DNA from: Hyalella azteca
Taxonomy: Eukaryota > Arthropoda > Malacostraca > Amphipoda > Hyalellidae
Direction of reading: 5' to 3'
Assembly: GCF_000764305.2 (NCBI RefSeq)
Contig: NW_025936627.1
Coordinates: 1-64,000, forward strand
DNA: 64,000 nucleotides
In this document: positions 13,311 through 24,822 of the stretch, one piece after another
Position numbering within the stretch: the stretch's first letter is position 1
Layout of the letters: each line of letters begins with the position of its first letter
The notes under the pieces: generated by a model
Told to the model about the DNA's origin: nothing
The model's input: the letters and a program-made list of their open reading frames with translations, nothing else
Database searches by the model: none
Translations under genes and position numbers: made by a program

Positions 13311-14165
13311 AAAATCATTGATGTGATCCACAATAAGTCTTCTGGTATTTCATTCTTTGTTTACGAAGCGTTCGACTTCCCAATGTGGTCTAAAATACGC
13401 CCCTTAACAAAATAATTCCGTTGGTGTAACTGACCATGCCTCGGCTTCCAAAATAATAAATGGTGGAATTGCTAGCCAGGCAAAGTGTGGCTGCAGAGCA
13501 GATGAAGTTTCGAGCTTTGCATGAACATCTTGCGTGGTTGAGTAAAATTTGAAGCTGGATGCTACGCGACGCATCTGGAATCGTGGTATCGTCTGAACAG
13601 CTTCAATATTCCGCTGAGGTCGCCCAAATTTTGACTACTTCGGTCCATTCAACAAATTTAGTGAGAATTACAAAATAAAAAAAATGCAGACTAGACGAAC
13701 CCTCAAGCCTGAATAAAAGTTAAATAAATTATTTAGCTTTCAAAAATGTTTAAATAGTCCGGGTGTGCAAAACTGCTGCTATAGAACAAAAAGTTGCCGT
13801 AGACATGAATGGTGTAGCTGCATTAGTATATATCTCAGGCTCAGAGATGTACAAATGAAAATAATACCCAAAACATTACTTTCTGTTATCTTAAAGCCTT
13901 CATTGGTCGTCGTATAGAACTGTTTATTTGGGCTTCGCAAATTCTGGCAATAAATCTGAACTTTTCGACTACGACTATGCAAACGAGCTCGATGATATTT
14001 TTTAAGTTCATTCTAAGTCTAAGCAACGAGTTTATTTTTTTCATGCACTGTTTGGGGTAACACTTGACTTTGAAATAATCAATATAATTTCATTTATGCT
14101 AGATCAGAGTAGAAAATAAAATCATATCACGTCCTGTCAACGATTGCGCAGTAAGGCAGAATCTG

Positions 14166-14261
14166 ATGGAAGACAAATCTGATGCCCCATTTCTGACGGC
14201 CTGGTGCGATGAGCCGAGCACCCCTCGAGGGATTGCTGAAGCTGCCATACAAGAGCTGGAG
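14166..14261 (+). CDS. Zinc-finger gene 1, first coding exon
   Basis: Thirty-two codons starting with ATG in the context AATCTGATGG, reading MEDKSDAPFLTAWCDEPS and ending at a GAG/GTGAGC donor (phase 0). The same exon sits at 28419, 41339 and 54019. The frame also stays open upstream of the ATG, so an upstream exon could splice in, for example at the AG before TAAGGCAG or GGCAG before AATCTG. It joins in phase to the 42-nt exon at 15581. The peptide matches no domain I recognise. The start is inferred; no transcript evidence is available. Confidence 0.5.
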
Positions 14262-14595
14262 GTGAGCAAAGTATTTCAATAAGGAATCATTCGAAAAGTA
14301 ACACGATCGTCAGAAGTCCTGGGATTTCGCGCTCCTATAAGGGGGATTGTTCCTGAGCGCCCCACCGCTAAGCTCGCGGTGTCTGACTGCAGGTCTCAGT
14401 TGTGGGGTTAAGTTATTATGTAGGTAGGATTCCTTACATTAAGTTATTATGTAGGTAGGATTCCTTACATTTCCCTTCTCTGTCGCTCTCGTGCGGGCGG
14501 CCGACGCCACGTGTAAGCGACTTCATGTTCGAGTGTTTTCGTTTCTGTTGCTTTTCACCTGTCTCTCCTTGTCACTTCGTCTCTCTGAGATGCTA
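14262..14595. other. Conserved intron start downstream of exon 1
   Basis: Sequence after the donor is conserved in modules 1-3 (28515 and 41435 onward). In module 1 only, a 38-bp segment is tandemly duplicated at about 14407-14470 (GTTATTATGTAGGTAGGATT present twice). No coding use is evident. Confidence 0.5.
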
Positions 14596-15267
14596 AGGTG
14601 CTTGTACACGGGGATAGTGAAGACGGCTAGTAAATCTGGCAAGTGTCGGTCGCTTGGTGACTATCCAGCAAGGAAGCCTGTACACGAGGAGAGTAAGGGG
14701 CCGCTATCTTCTCGTTCGCGGCATTTCGCGCCCGTCAGTGCGTCGTTAAAAGCCGTCGAGTGAGGACCTTCAACAACTCGAGTCTGTACGTCGTTTTTAT
14801 ACTCTTTATTCTAGCCCTTAAAAATGTTACGTCGGGAACAACTAAACCCTGAATAATAAGGTCTTCTTTCAGTTTAAAAATGCTCGTTTCTCTCTCGCAT
14901 TATAGCAAACATTGCACTTTAATTCATATTTTCAGAAAATTTCAAAGAATAAGTGAATATCGTCCGGAATCCGCTTTGTTTGGTTCTTCTTAGAACCATC
15001 ACCGTTCAAACAAGCCAGAATTCACTTGACCCAAGATACTTCACAAGAGCGGCACAGATGCTCTCACCGTGGCTTAATCAGCGTTACTAGCCACTTCTCC
15101 AGCGAAGAAATCAACACATCGTTGTCCCTCTCGCGGCCGCGTCTCGGGCACTTGCCGGCGCATGCCTCTGAAGCGGCTGAATCCCCTATACACGAGGCTA
15201 GTATAGCGTGGACAGTTAAAGCGGCGGATGAACTAGCGGCTGCTACTATCCCTGTGTACAGGCACCT
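14596..15267. mobile_element. 672-bp non-autonomous DNA transposon (MITE)
   Basis: The ends form imperfect terminal inverted repeats of about 45 bp beginning AGGTGC(T/C)TGTACAC(G/A)GGGATAGT, flanked by TA on both sides. The matching site in module 3 (around 41732) lacks the insert and reads directly from GATGCTAA to the GCTGCTTCC flank. The element is far GC-richer than its surroundings. Frames inside mirror each other because of the inverted ends, and no transposase was seen. TA duplication fits a Tc1/mariner-like or related superfamily, but the family is not settled. Confidence 0.85.
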
Positions 15268-15580
15268 TAGCTGCTTCCTTCGAGCCAGCTTCAGCGGACT
15301 GGACAATTGAGACCTTCCGCCCCTTGTGGGTGATGAACAATTTTTGATTAGAGAAACTTTCGATAATTGAGACCTTCCATCACTTTGGTGATATTCATCT
15401 TGACTTTCGGTGCGAAATAGCTAAATAGCTGAAGCGCTAGTAAACATGTGGGTTATTCGACAGTAAGGAGCGCAGCATGGCTGAGATCATGACAATACTC
15501 TCTACCTTTGTTATGCTTTCGTTTATGACTAAACTACTGAATTATGTGAAACGACGCTTTGATTTCAATTTATTGTTCAG

Positions 15581-15622
15581 ACACAAAAGCTTGTGTTCAA
15601 TCTCCAGACCCCACAAATTCAG
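15581..15622 (+). CDS. Zinc-finger gene 1, 42-nt second exon
   Basis: A pyrimidine-rich acceptor TTATTGTTCAG precedes 14 codons (TQKLVFNLQTPQIQ) and a strong CAG/GTGAGA donor. The exon enters and leaves in phase 0, matching the exons on both sides. The same exon in module 3 (42090) differs by three residues and keeps both splice sites. In module 4 the homologous DNA is read in another frame and extends to a later donor. Small size makes this provisional. Confidence 0.4.
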
Positions 15623-17516
15623 GTGAGAATTCCTTGAAGCCAGTCGATGAGATATAAAACAATTCTCAGAAGAAGCCGACGTAAATGAAAAAGTTCACAT
15701 GGTATAGACAGAAATCTATTATGTTTTAATTTTGAACGCTAACTATCATATCCACATATTAGTATCTCTTCTGATAATGACACTCTTAAATTTTTTCATG
15801 TCCTCAGGTCCACGTACAGGTTTTGGCTGTGATGTAGTAGGATAAACAGTGAACACCTTACCTAGTGCAGAAGTCACTCTTATCAGTTATCTCTGATTCA
15901 CACTACGAAGACTTAAAACACTAAACGCTTTTTTGTTGCCACGTAATGATTGTATGGTTGAATAAACGGATATTATTAATTCACTGAATAAAAACACAGT
16001 GCATTCAAACTACCAAATTAAGAATCTGCTGATAATGTCGCGGCTCCCGATAGATCTTGAGGAGCGCTCAAGTAGTCAATTATTTCATTTTGTCTTATAA
16101 TTTCTTGCATTGATGGGAGGGGAGGGCAGCCATGCACCAAAACCGGCCGTGAACCACCAGACCGCGGCTCGAGGATGACTTCCGGGCATCATTTAATTAC
16201 GTAATTTTACGTTCACCGCATCTGAGGTTAGGTTTCGATAGCATAGTTCTGTTCCAACATTTATCTTCCTTCGACGAGTGGCCGTTCCCCTGGGGGCTGG
16301 TGGCTGTTATACGCACGGCCGGTATATGATTGTTCAGAAGTGTTGAATGCTACGTTCCGGGAGGCAGGAATCATGATGGTCCATTACATGCATCCAGGGC
16401 AGTGGTGGTCTTGGGCAGGCGAACCAATGGGAGTATATTATGCTGATTCGTCCGTGGTTCCACTTCGACTAGAAGGTAGTTCGAACACAAATTAATAATT
16501 GAATTGAGACAATTGAATTGAGAAAATTAATTTACGGAAAATCGAAAATACAATGTTTAACGCGGTTAGAAATTGACTCTACTGTCTGCTTACATGGGCT
16601 TTGTAATTATATATACCTGTTTCTTTATATTCAACGTCGGCTAGAGAATATGGGGATCGAAATTAAGCACTACTTACATGTAAATAAAACTTCATAAATG
16701 AAGACGCAGCTCAATTAAACATAAACTCAATTACAAAAAACATAGAGACGTGTACCTATCTATAGATTCGATGTTTGATCATTGCCTACAGCACCTCATC
16801 ACTTCTAATTCTCCTAAACAAAAACTTGAACCAATTGCATCGGAATTAAATATTTTTATTCTCTTTTCGCGTTGAAGAATTTTACGTTAATACGCTGATC
16901 TGTTGTGCGATCACCTAGAATGGTACGACGTATAACCGTATCGATCACGAACGTCGTAAAAACGGCCGTACTGTTCCTAAAGTAGCCGTGTCGTGGCCAT
17001 AATATTGCATGAAGCCGTGGTGGTTAATTTTCACTTGTAATACTCTCAGCTCGTTGCTGTAAGCTGCTGCTGCGACAGTGGCAGTAATTCCGATGATTTT
17101 ATTTCGCGCCGTGCTCGTTCCTTCAACGATACTATCATTGACTTCATAGTTACTAAATTTATGTGAAAAGTGCGTGGATATACAAGCTAATTAAACTCAA
17201 AGATAATTAAACAATTCGGAAGTTTTCTAGAATATTTTAACTTTTTTAAATGTATCAATCGTAGAACCTGGACCAATCTATGTCATAAACGTAATAAATT
17301 TTGTTTTTCCTACTAAATCATAATAAGAATTCATGAACGGTTCATAACGACTAAAACGGTTGGAAATAGGAAAATGCAGTTTCGAAGCAAAGTCCAATCA
17401 GTGACCAATAACTAATAGTATTGGAAGGCTTATTGAGTTGTTGTATAGTAGAAGTTTTGTTGTATGCATAGTAGACTTTTTTTCTAATAAAAATGTATTT
17501 TTGTCTCTGTTACCAG
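15623..17516. other. Last intron of module 1
   Basis: Intron of about 1.9 kb. It holds one arm of the foldback element (16250-16408) and ends with a CTAAT branch-point candidate (17484-17488) and the tract TTTTTGTCTCTGTTACCAG before the terminal exon. No other gene is seen. Confidence 0.5.
16250..16408. mobile_element. Solo right arm of foldback element
   Basis: Matches the right arm of the inverted-repeat element of module 2 (29139-29283), but the left arm is absent here. A remnant of an insertion that predates the split of modules 1-3. Confidence 0.7.
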
Positions 17517-18311
17517 CACGGCAGCGGAGAGTTATCAACATCTGAAGGAGCTCCAGATGAAGCTGGTGATAGAGATGGTGTTTCTGGATCGTCCAGCCCC
17601 AAGCCACGCACCGAATATATTACTGAATCTTTTGACCTGCAGCGGCGCCGCCTCTATGAGCATTCATATTCATCTGTGAATCAAACATCACATTTTGGCC
17701 GTGAGCAATGCAGCAGTGCTGAATATCAGATTCAGCCAAGTAACGGTGGTGAACAGTCGCGAGAAAAGGTAGACAACCGCAGATCAGGAAGTTCTTGCGC
17801 GGGAACGGATGAATTGAAAACTAACGTTTCTCCTGAACATTACAAAAAGGAGAAATTAGAGTGCGCGCAGTGTGAATATTCATGTGTCGGTAAAAAACGG
17901 TTAAATCAACACGTTTTCCGTAAGCATTCAGCAGAGAGACCGCATCGCTGCATGGAATGTGAATATTCTTGTGCCTTAAAATCAAACTTGAAGATTCACG
18001 TTCTCCATAAACATTCGGTGGAGAAACCTATCAAGTGTTCAATGTGTGAATACAGTTGTGTCATAAAAAGCAATATGAAAAGGCACATTCTTTACATTCA
18101 TTCATCTGAGAGACCTCTTCAGTGCGCCGAGTGCAATTATTCTTGTGTGGTCAAAGAACGGCTAGAGAAACATGTTCTCTCCAAACATAAAAAAATATAC
18201 TTTTTTCGTTGCTCGCAGTGCGATAATTCATATCTATCAGAACTTCGTCTAATTCGTCACGTTGCTGATAAGCACCCCGCGGAGGAACCCCGTGCCAGCC
18301 CGCAAGTTTAA
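17517..18311 (+). CDS. Zinc-finger gene 1, terminal exon, five C2H2 fingers
   Basis: The exon starts after TTACCAG, with HGSGELSTSEGAPDEAGDRD in phase 0, and ends with TAA: 264 codons. Residues 1-110 are acidic, Ser/Gly-rich and low in structure. Five fingers follow, of the form C-x2-C-x12-H-x3/4-H (CAQC, CMEC, CSMC, CAEC, CSQC), joined by HS(A/V/S)E(R/K)P-type linkers. All Cys and His pairs are present, so this is the one undamaged copy. Arrays like this normally bind DNA. No BTB, ZAD or KRAB domain is encoded, so a nuclear DNA-binding role is the expectation, with the target unknown. Homologous exons lie at 30387, 43220 and 55702. It is the last exon, with a poly(A) signal at 18883. Confidence 0.85.
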   Translation, partial: HGSGELSTSEGAPDEAGDRDGVSGSSSPKPRTEYITESFDLQRRRLYEHSYSSVNQTSHFGREQCSSAEYQIQPSNGGEQSREKVDNRRSGSSCAGTDELKTNVSPEHYKKEKLECAQCEYSCVGKKRLNQHVFRKHSAERPHRCMECEYSCALKSNLKIHVLHKHSVEKPIKCSMCEYSCVIKSNMKRHILYIHSSERPLQCAECNYSCVVKERLEKHVLSKHKKIYFFRCSQCDNSYLSELRLIRHVADKHPAEEPRASPQV

Positions 18312-18905
18312 ACGTGCTTCTGTCAATAATTCTCTTTTAACTTTAACGTTTTCATAGCGATCATCCATCATTAGAACCACGTTACTGCGTCCTCAGTAAC
18401 ATAATTTACTGTTCAGTATATATCACTTATTGACTTTCATCTGTTGGCGAGGGTTTTCATCTTTCATTAGAGCCTAATTAAGGCTAGGAATGTCTAAGTC
18501 GCTATAGATCAACATGTTTTAGCAGAAAATTAAATCAAGAACAAAGTTCCCATGTCACATATGAATTAATTCCCTTTTGAGACTTTTATTGAGATTTTTG
18601 ACAAATTACTTTTAACGTCTTTTTAATCCCTTTTATACAGGAGAATATATTTACTACGAAAATCTTGCTGTCAGCGTCTTGCTCTGCAACTTGCTGTCAG
18701 CGTATTGCGTACTATTTGTGATCTGAAATTTGCACAATTTACGAATATTTCTTGAGAAAATTATTTGTCTTTATACCTTTATATGATCTGACTGAGTATT
18801 CTTAATATTCTATATTTATTCCAGTATATATTAATTTCAATGAAACTGCAATGTGTATCCATAATACACATATTTGGTTTGCAATAAAGATATGTTCGAG
18901 CGTAC
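18312..18905 (+). other. 3' UTR of zinc-finger gene 1
   Basis: Noncoding sequence between the stop and AATAAA at 18883-18888. It contains a 7-bp stem hairpin (GTTACTG/CAGTAAC, 18381-18400) conserved at the same distance from the terminal exon in the other modules. The extent of the UTR is inferred from the signal. Confidence 0.5.
18883..18888 (+). terminator. Poly(A) signal AATAAA, gene 1
   Basis: A canonical hexamer about 570 nt past the stop codon. Module 3 keeps it (44585-44590). In module 2 the same place reads GCAAAAAATA, so the signal is lost. Confidence 0.5.
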
Positions 18906-20029
18906 GCATTTATTTTCCTTGATTATCTCTCGTTGGCAGGGAATTTCCAGTCAAGCTACTACAGACGCTGTCGGTGGATTGAATGCGTTTCAGATTAATT
19001 TATGAACAGAAAAATTACATTTTACATAGTTTTTCCAGAGTGTAAGATTCATAAATTACTTGAAGACAGAAAGCTGAACAGGTTTTTCGTCCAATCTTCA
19101 TTTATCTTCCATCGTTTGGGTTCGTATTTTCGTAAGAGTCGCGCTGCTGCCGTAGCTTCTGACTTCTGGTCTTATTGGCAGGGTTAGGTCATTGCGAATG
19201 CAAGATTAGTAGGTTACCTTGTAATATCTTTCATTGTCTTTCGGTATTCGATACATCGCTCTCTATTATAGTGATGAATTATTTGTACGTATAAATCTCA
19301 TGTATGAATGCGACGCTCTGAATGGTTGCTGATGACAGTTTTGTTACTTCCGCAACTAGATAATTTCATCGCCAGGTAGGTACCTACCTAATATAGAAGC
19401 AACGGCGATTCCATTATTAATATGCTCATTATAAATATTCACTCAAAATCACATAGAAACACGGTTGGATATTTTAGATGTTACTAAATTTTGAATAGTT
19501 GGATGGCATCATACTTGAATTGATAAGAAAGAAAGCTATGGCCGTGTCATCACGGTCGAGTTAGAAGAGGCGTTAAGTTCAAAGAATAGATTCTGAGGAT
19601 CTGTTTGCAGGTAGCAGTAAACTTCTAGCGGGAACATCGCCGCTCCGCCGAATATCAAGCGTGTTTTAATTACTGAAGCTGGTGACAGAGAAGGCATTCC
19701 TGGATCGTCCAGCTCTCGCCACGCAGGCTTTCTTGTTCAGCGTTCAAATCTGACACCAGCTTAGCTCCTGCAAGTCAGTACCTGACCTGCAGCGACACAT
19801 TCTCAATGAACATTCATCAGTGAATCAAACCACACATTCTGGCCGTGAAGAATGTAACCGTACAGAGCATCAGATTCAGCCAAGTAACAGTGGTGAACAG
19901 TCGCACGAAAAGGTGAAAGACTGCAGATCAAAAAGATCTTGTGCGAGAGCAAAAAATATAACTCACTACTCACTGCAGTGAGTGACAGGGAGCGCATTTT
20001 ATCGTCGACGAAAACGTTAAGTCACGGAC

Positions 20030-20055
20030 GGACAGACGGACGGACATGACAAGCA
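20030..20055. repeat. GGAC-type tetranucleotide repeat
   Basis: A short GGAC(A)GAC(G)-type tetranucleotide run inside the decayed exon, also present near 45712. Confidence 0.7.
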
Positions 20056-20179
20056 CAATAGGGCATTTTTTCCATAAATGAGAAAATGTGCAAAAAAACT
20101 AGCGTCTTTCATGAACAACCTATCAAGAAGACATTATATATACATTTCACTGTCTATGAATATTCTTGTGTGAGAAAAA

Positions 20180-20290
20180 TTAACTTAATTAATAATTAAC
20201 TTAATTAATAATTAACTTAATTAATAATTAATTTTTAATTATTATTATTATTTAATTTTTAATTAATTTTTATTTAATTAATGATTAACT
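20180..20290. repeat. AT-rich TTAATTAA-type low-complexity tract
   Basis: Repeats of AATTAACTTAATTAATAATT and shorter forms split the finger remnants of the decayed exon. The copy at 45863-45960 is shorter. Confidence 0.85.
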
Positions 20291-20399
20291 AACGCGGAGT
20301 GTGAATCTAAATATGGAATGAAAGATGCATCATTACTTGTGAATGAATCGTTCAAGACTAGGCAGTTTGAAGACATAGATCGCTTGAAGAACTTATAGA

Positions 20400-21480
20400 G
20401 CAATATGTTTTAACACCAAGTAAAATAACTAATAAAATTTTATACCGGTACAAATAGACAAATTCTCCTTTTACAATTGTCATATGTAATTGGGAAAATG
20501 ACGTTTCTAAATGACCTCACTTGCTAAGTAGTTTTCATATTTACTTGGACAAAAACCGCACCGTATATACGGTTTAGAAAAAATCTGTACAATGATATCA
20601 GTCACATGATTCACCTTCATATTAGTCAAACTGATTTATGTAATATTCGTGGAAACAACGCGATATAATTTTCATAACTTTCCCCACCTGCCCCGCTATA
20701 ATCAAAAAGAAGATACTTTTCGTGGAGATTTGTGAAATCTAATTTTTTATCTACTCTAGCGTCAGTAGAGTTCTGAAGATTTTTGATCTGCGATTTGCTC
20801 AATCAAGATTTTACTTTGTGAATAGTATTTTTTCATAATATCAACATTTTTTATGTCAAAAATTTGATGATTTTTTAATAATATTGAAGTAAATAAATTT
20901 AAATATATTATGTATTTATTTTTCTCGTATTTTGATGCGAAACCAAATCTATATATTATATTAATAAGCCGTCGATGTAATGAATATCGACAAAATGGAA
21001 TTTTTGGCTGGTTATAAACATTTATTCCATTGCACAAATTTCTTTTCCTTGCCGAGTCAATATTGAAATGTGATATAAAATGAAGCCAAGTGTAGGAAGA
21101 GTTTTAATTAGAAATTAATTTGGATTAGACCAGGCTGGATAGTGCTAGGGTTCAATCCTCATTATAATGGCTCTCACGGTCTCTCATTATCCGTGAAAAT
21201 GATAATAATTTAGCCCCGGACTTGTCTGTGAGAAGTTCAGTGAGATCGTGCGCTCTATAGGGCATCTCTTGGTGACGTCATAACACAGATCTCTTGACGC
21301 CAGGCTTTGCTTATTACCGAGTTTAGAATTTGCACCGTTGTTACCTACGGACGCGTGACAATCTTCAATCGCGTGTGTGTTGCAGCACTGTAATTAACAG
21401 TAGTGCTAAAAAAACATTTGTGCGCCAAAATACTAAGTCCTTCCACCGGTACTTAGATTTTTCAAATTAAAAACTATATA
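20400..21480. other. No gene seen; possible transposon-derived DNA
   Basis: AT-rich DNA partly shared with 46090-46780. A GGTTCAATCC string at 21149 resembles a tRNA B box, but no tRNA fold is present; see rejected items. No conserved frame. Confidence 0.4.
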
Positions 21481-21602
21481 AGGCATTCTGACGCGACAAC
21501 AGTACTATATAAGCATTCTCCCACGTCAACAGTACTAAGCATTCTCCCACGCCAACAGTACTAAGCATTCTCCCACGTCAACAGTACTAAGCATTCTCCC
21601 AC
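21481..21602. repeat. 26-bp minisatellite next to assembly gap
   Basis: Units of AAGCATTCTCCCACG(T/C)CAAC plus AGTACT repeat four to five times and stop at the N at 21603. The copy at 46784-46853 has fewer units and also stops at an N. The true copy number is unknown. Confidence 0.9.
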
Positions 21603-21603
21603 N
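21603..21603. other. Single-N assembly gap
   Basis: A lone N where the matching site in the other copy carries about 190 bp, including the piggyBac-like fragment. The single N therefore hides missing sequence rather than one unknown base. Confidence 0.85.
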
Positions 21604-21878
21604 AAAAATTCAACCAAAAGGCATTCAAGCACGAAAGAATGCAAAATTTTATTACATAAAAAACACTGACCATGATTAATTTTGTGGTTACAAATAAAGG
21701 AATGTGCATTTAGCATTATGAAGAAGCACTAATAACACATACTTGCTTCATAAGTTTGGAAATAATAATAAGAACGCCGACGAAAAATAATCAGTATTTT
21801 TTATTACCCTTTTGCCCATGATCCCCATGTGGGACTTTTTCTTTAAACTACTGCTCCTCTCATTATATCCTCTACAAC

Positions 21879-21916
21879 CTGTCTCTTATACACATCTAGA
21901 TGTGTATAAGAGACAG
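21879..21916. other. Nextera mate-pair linker (assembly artefact)
   Basis: CTGTCTCTTATACACATCT at 21879-21897 is followed directly by its reverse complement at 21898-21916. This 38-bp palindrome is the Tn5 mosaic-end junction left by Nextera mate-pair libraries, not insect DNA. The sequences either side were joined by circularisation and need not be neighbours. Confidence 0.95.
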
Positions 21917-22083
21917 GTCTAGTAGCTACTTCAAACTATCGTCAGTCATGAAAATATCCGGTCAAATGACACGAGTTTAGATCTATGAACAAGGCACGAA
22001 AAGGAAAAGAATCGGCGACAGGCCACATCAGGCCTACACTTCAGCGCCGACATCACTATGTTATGTTATGTTAAAGCTTGCTG

Positions 22084-22375
22084 CGTGTCAGCTTTAGCAA
22101 TCTAGTTTCGCATGAAGGCCGTTTCAAACGAATATTATCATCAAACGACGTTTAAATTGCTCGTTGACGACGTTGACGAAGAAGTTATGTACAGAGACAA
22201 TTTCAAGTCACAATATTTTAATTGAACACTTGTCGGAGACTCCACCGGTTTTGAACAATCCATCGTCAGTTAGCAATTCATTTTGGCCTTATTCATGATT
22301 ACGATTCACTTTGCACGAGCGATGAAAACTTAAATTGGTTAATGAAGGGCGAAGTTAGTAAAGAAAATAATTAAT
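22084..22375. repeat. Conserved block A, copy 2
   Basis: Contains an ATG frame of 37 codons starting MKAVSNEYYHQTTFKLLVDD at about 22110 and ending TTTAATTGA. Copy 4 has the same frame but lacks nine bases (one GACGACGTT-like triplet set). Very little other difference separates the two copies. Confidence 0.65.
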
Positions 22376-23297
22376 TACATTTACTTTTTAACACATTTGT
22401 TGTGAATTCAGTCGTATAGACTGACTTTACTTGTATTAATGAATTTTTTGAGAGATGGAGCGAGACTCTGTAACATTAAATTGAAAACCTAATGAACTTA
22501 CTTACACTGACAGATTCTTTGCTATAAATTTCTTGTAAATTATCTATTCAAACAATCATTCTTCAATAATGTTTGTTCGATCTTTATGATCTAAAATAAG
22601 ATGACATAGCGTACCTGTTTAGAAAGTAAATCTACCACTAAAACTTGGCACCAAAAGCTCACTCTTTCGAGCAACGTCAAAAATAGGCAAGTTAACTGCT
22701 GTGCCACAAACCCATTCCATAAGGAATTATTTCCGACGGTAGTAAGTTTACTAAAATTCAGTACGAAAAAAAACAGAAATGATTGCTTCATATTCAATTG
22801 CCTGATTGAATGTGTGAAATGCAATGAATAATGAATTGCGTAATGTAAATGCATGATAAATTATAATTAATTGCTATGCTTGATAATTTTAAAGCATGAT
22901 ATTAGGAAAAAAAATGTTAAAAATTTTTATTGCTAACTAAGCCAGTTGGAATATTATTCGGGGAACGACATGCTTATCTTCTGACTCGCAAACGAGCTCG
23001 CGGCTCCGCTTGTCTGCGCTCTAATATTAAACCTGGTTCCTGTCCATCTGATTCTTTATAAGTAGGATTATTTTACTTTAGATTCCTCAAGTTAGATTTT
23101 ACTGTTTAATTTTCTCAACGCAAATTGATCACCTGTCTGTACATAACTTTTTATCGAAGACACCCATGAATTTTTGGCAATTTATGCTTAGCACATAAGA
23201 AAAAATAGTCATAGCTTAAATTAGGAGACGGATCTAAAATGCGAGAAAGTGTGGAATACTTGTCATAATGCAACGCTTGTATAGGAAGACATTTTCT

Positions 23298-23494
23298 GCC
23301 TTGTTTCTCCAAAAATATGGCTCTATGTTCATAAATTGGTACAACTAGGAAGAAGTTGTTCTATAACGCAGGTGATGGTCTCGCTGCAGGCCTGTCTCAT
23401 CGCAAATTTGGTAAATACGAGCCGTGTTTTTACGCGGACCGCGCGGAGTTCTAATGCATACATTGAATCCTTTGACGGTTTTTATTATCTAAAC
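23298..23494 (+). other. Highly conserved block B, copy 2
   Basis: The best-preserved copy of the B frame. It stays open through the VNTSRVFTRTARSSNAYIES core and on to a TGA at about 23545, with no indels. Function unknown. Confidence 0.45.
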
Positions 23495-23704
23495 AAAGTA
23501 AAATCGAATTTTCAAATCAAGAAATCATATGGCCATGTGAGGTGAAAACAATCGGTACTAATCACTAATTATCTTCTGAACTAATATCTACTAGGATTAT
23601 TTCTAGTAATATTTCTCTCAAACTACACTTATAATAAATAAAGTAATAAAAAAGTTTTTAAAATATTACGAAAATTTGATATTTTGTAATATGATTCATG
23701 CTAA

Positions 23705-24010
23705 TATGTTGTGCCTGAGCGGATCGCCGCGCGTTTGAAGTCAGCGGTGATCCTCTTACGGTTGCAAGTTTAGGTAATTTATAGCCAGATTTGGCGTGTA
23801 ACTCATCGAGCGAGAAAAAGAGTTCAAACGCCTAGCTAGTTCTCTAGCCAATAACTTCAGATAATAAACAGAGAGCAACTGTTACAGCAAAACGATGCGA
23901 CGGCAGGCAAGGTCACAAATTCTGCGTAACTTTCTGCGCTAAGTGAAAAGATTGAGATTTTCCCAGCGCCGTCTGCGCGGAAAATCTTAACTGCGCGGTC
24001 CACAGGCTTA
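23705..24010. repeat. Conserved block C, copy 2
   Basis: Same block as 5893-6175. It includes the GCGACGGCAGGCAAGGTCAC segment and an extra GCCGTCTGCGCGGAAAATC piece shared only with module 4. Confidence 0.6.
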
Positions 24011-24681
24011 GTACATATAAATTCCAGAAAATTAAACCTTCCTATGAATGGTAAAAAACAATACGAACATCACGTTCTAACCCGAGGTTCTCACATTATT
24101 TTCATCTTAGTTTAGTTTCTCATGGAAGGATGAATTTTTCTAAGGTACTGTTAGAAAATCGTAATAAAGTGATGGGTATCTTCGGTAAAAATTTCATGCA
24201 TTGTCGAATATTCAACTAAAATTGGTGTAGTAAGAAATGCACTCATGATTTATTATTGAAAACTGTCTAGCTTTATTTTCTTCATATTATCATGTAATGG
24301 AGTGGAACTTAATTTCATCAGCAAGCTAGCAAGGTCAAAGCTACGAATACAAACTCTGTACATGTGGATAGAAGTACTGAAATATTGAAGTTAGCATTGT
24401 GTGCTATAAAATAAAGTTTATCAACATTTTCCAAGTATCTAAGCTAAATAGCACTGTAATAAATAATATGCTCAACATTTACTATATTCAATTCGTTATC
24501 ATTACAAAGTGAGTAATATGATCGAATTTTTAACAATTTGTGTGAGATTGATGGTTTAAATTTGATTAATTTCACTGAGAATTATGTAAACTTTATTTGG
24601 TTGTGATTCGTCGTTTATGAGTTTAGCGTCCAAATATCTCTTTTTTATATATAATGAATGAGTTCTGACTTACTTCTGATG

Positions 24682-24822
24682 GAGTGACCTAGTAAGCGTA
24701 TGACCTAATAAGTGCAGTGACCTAGTAAGCGTAGTGACCTAGTAGCGTATATAGATATACAGGAGTGACCTAGTAAGCGTATATAGTAGCAGGAGTGACC
24801 TAGTAAGCGTATATAGATATTC
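24682..24822. repeat. Minisatellite of GTGACCTAGTAAGCGTA units
   Basis: Five to six imperfect copies with variable spacers. The single-copy form stands at 50109, so the array expanded only in module 2. Confidence 0.8.

Larger units (their letters stand above)
19674..20345 (+). pseudogene. Decayed zinc-finger terminal exon
   Basis: Starting with GAAGCTGGTGACAGAGAAGG, about 310 bp matches the leader of the terminal exons, closest to module 4, but with several stops and frame breaks. Fragments of fingers follow after an insertion: TGTGAATATTCTTGTGTGAG near 20154 (CEYSC) and GGAGTGTGAATCTAAATATG near 20296. No finger is complete. A near-identical copy lies at 45359. The exon must have duplicated before the modules took their present form. 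Confidence 0.8.

Noticed and set aside
14491..15310. Two frames in the MITE region (14491-14763, 15026-15310)
   Set aside because: They run across the inverted ends and GC-rich interior, mirror each other (RCLYTGIV on both strands) and match no transposase.
21127..21165. tRNA-like A and B boxes (GGTTCAATCC)
   Set aside because: The boxes are too close together and no acceptor or anticodon stem can be formed. At best a SINE trace.
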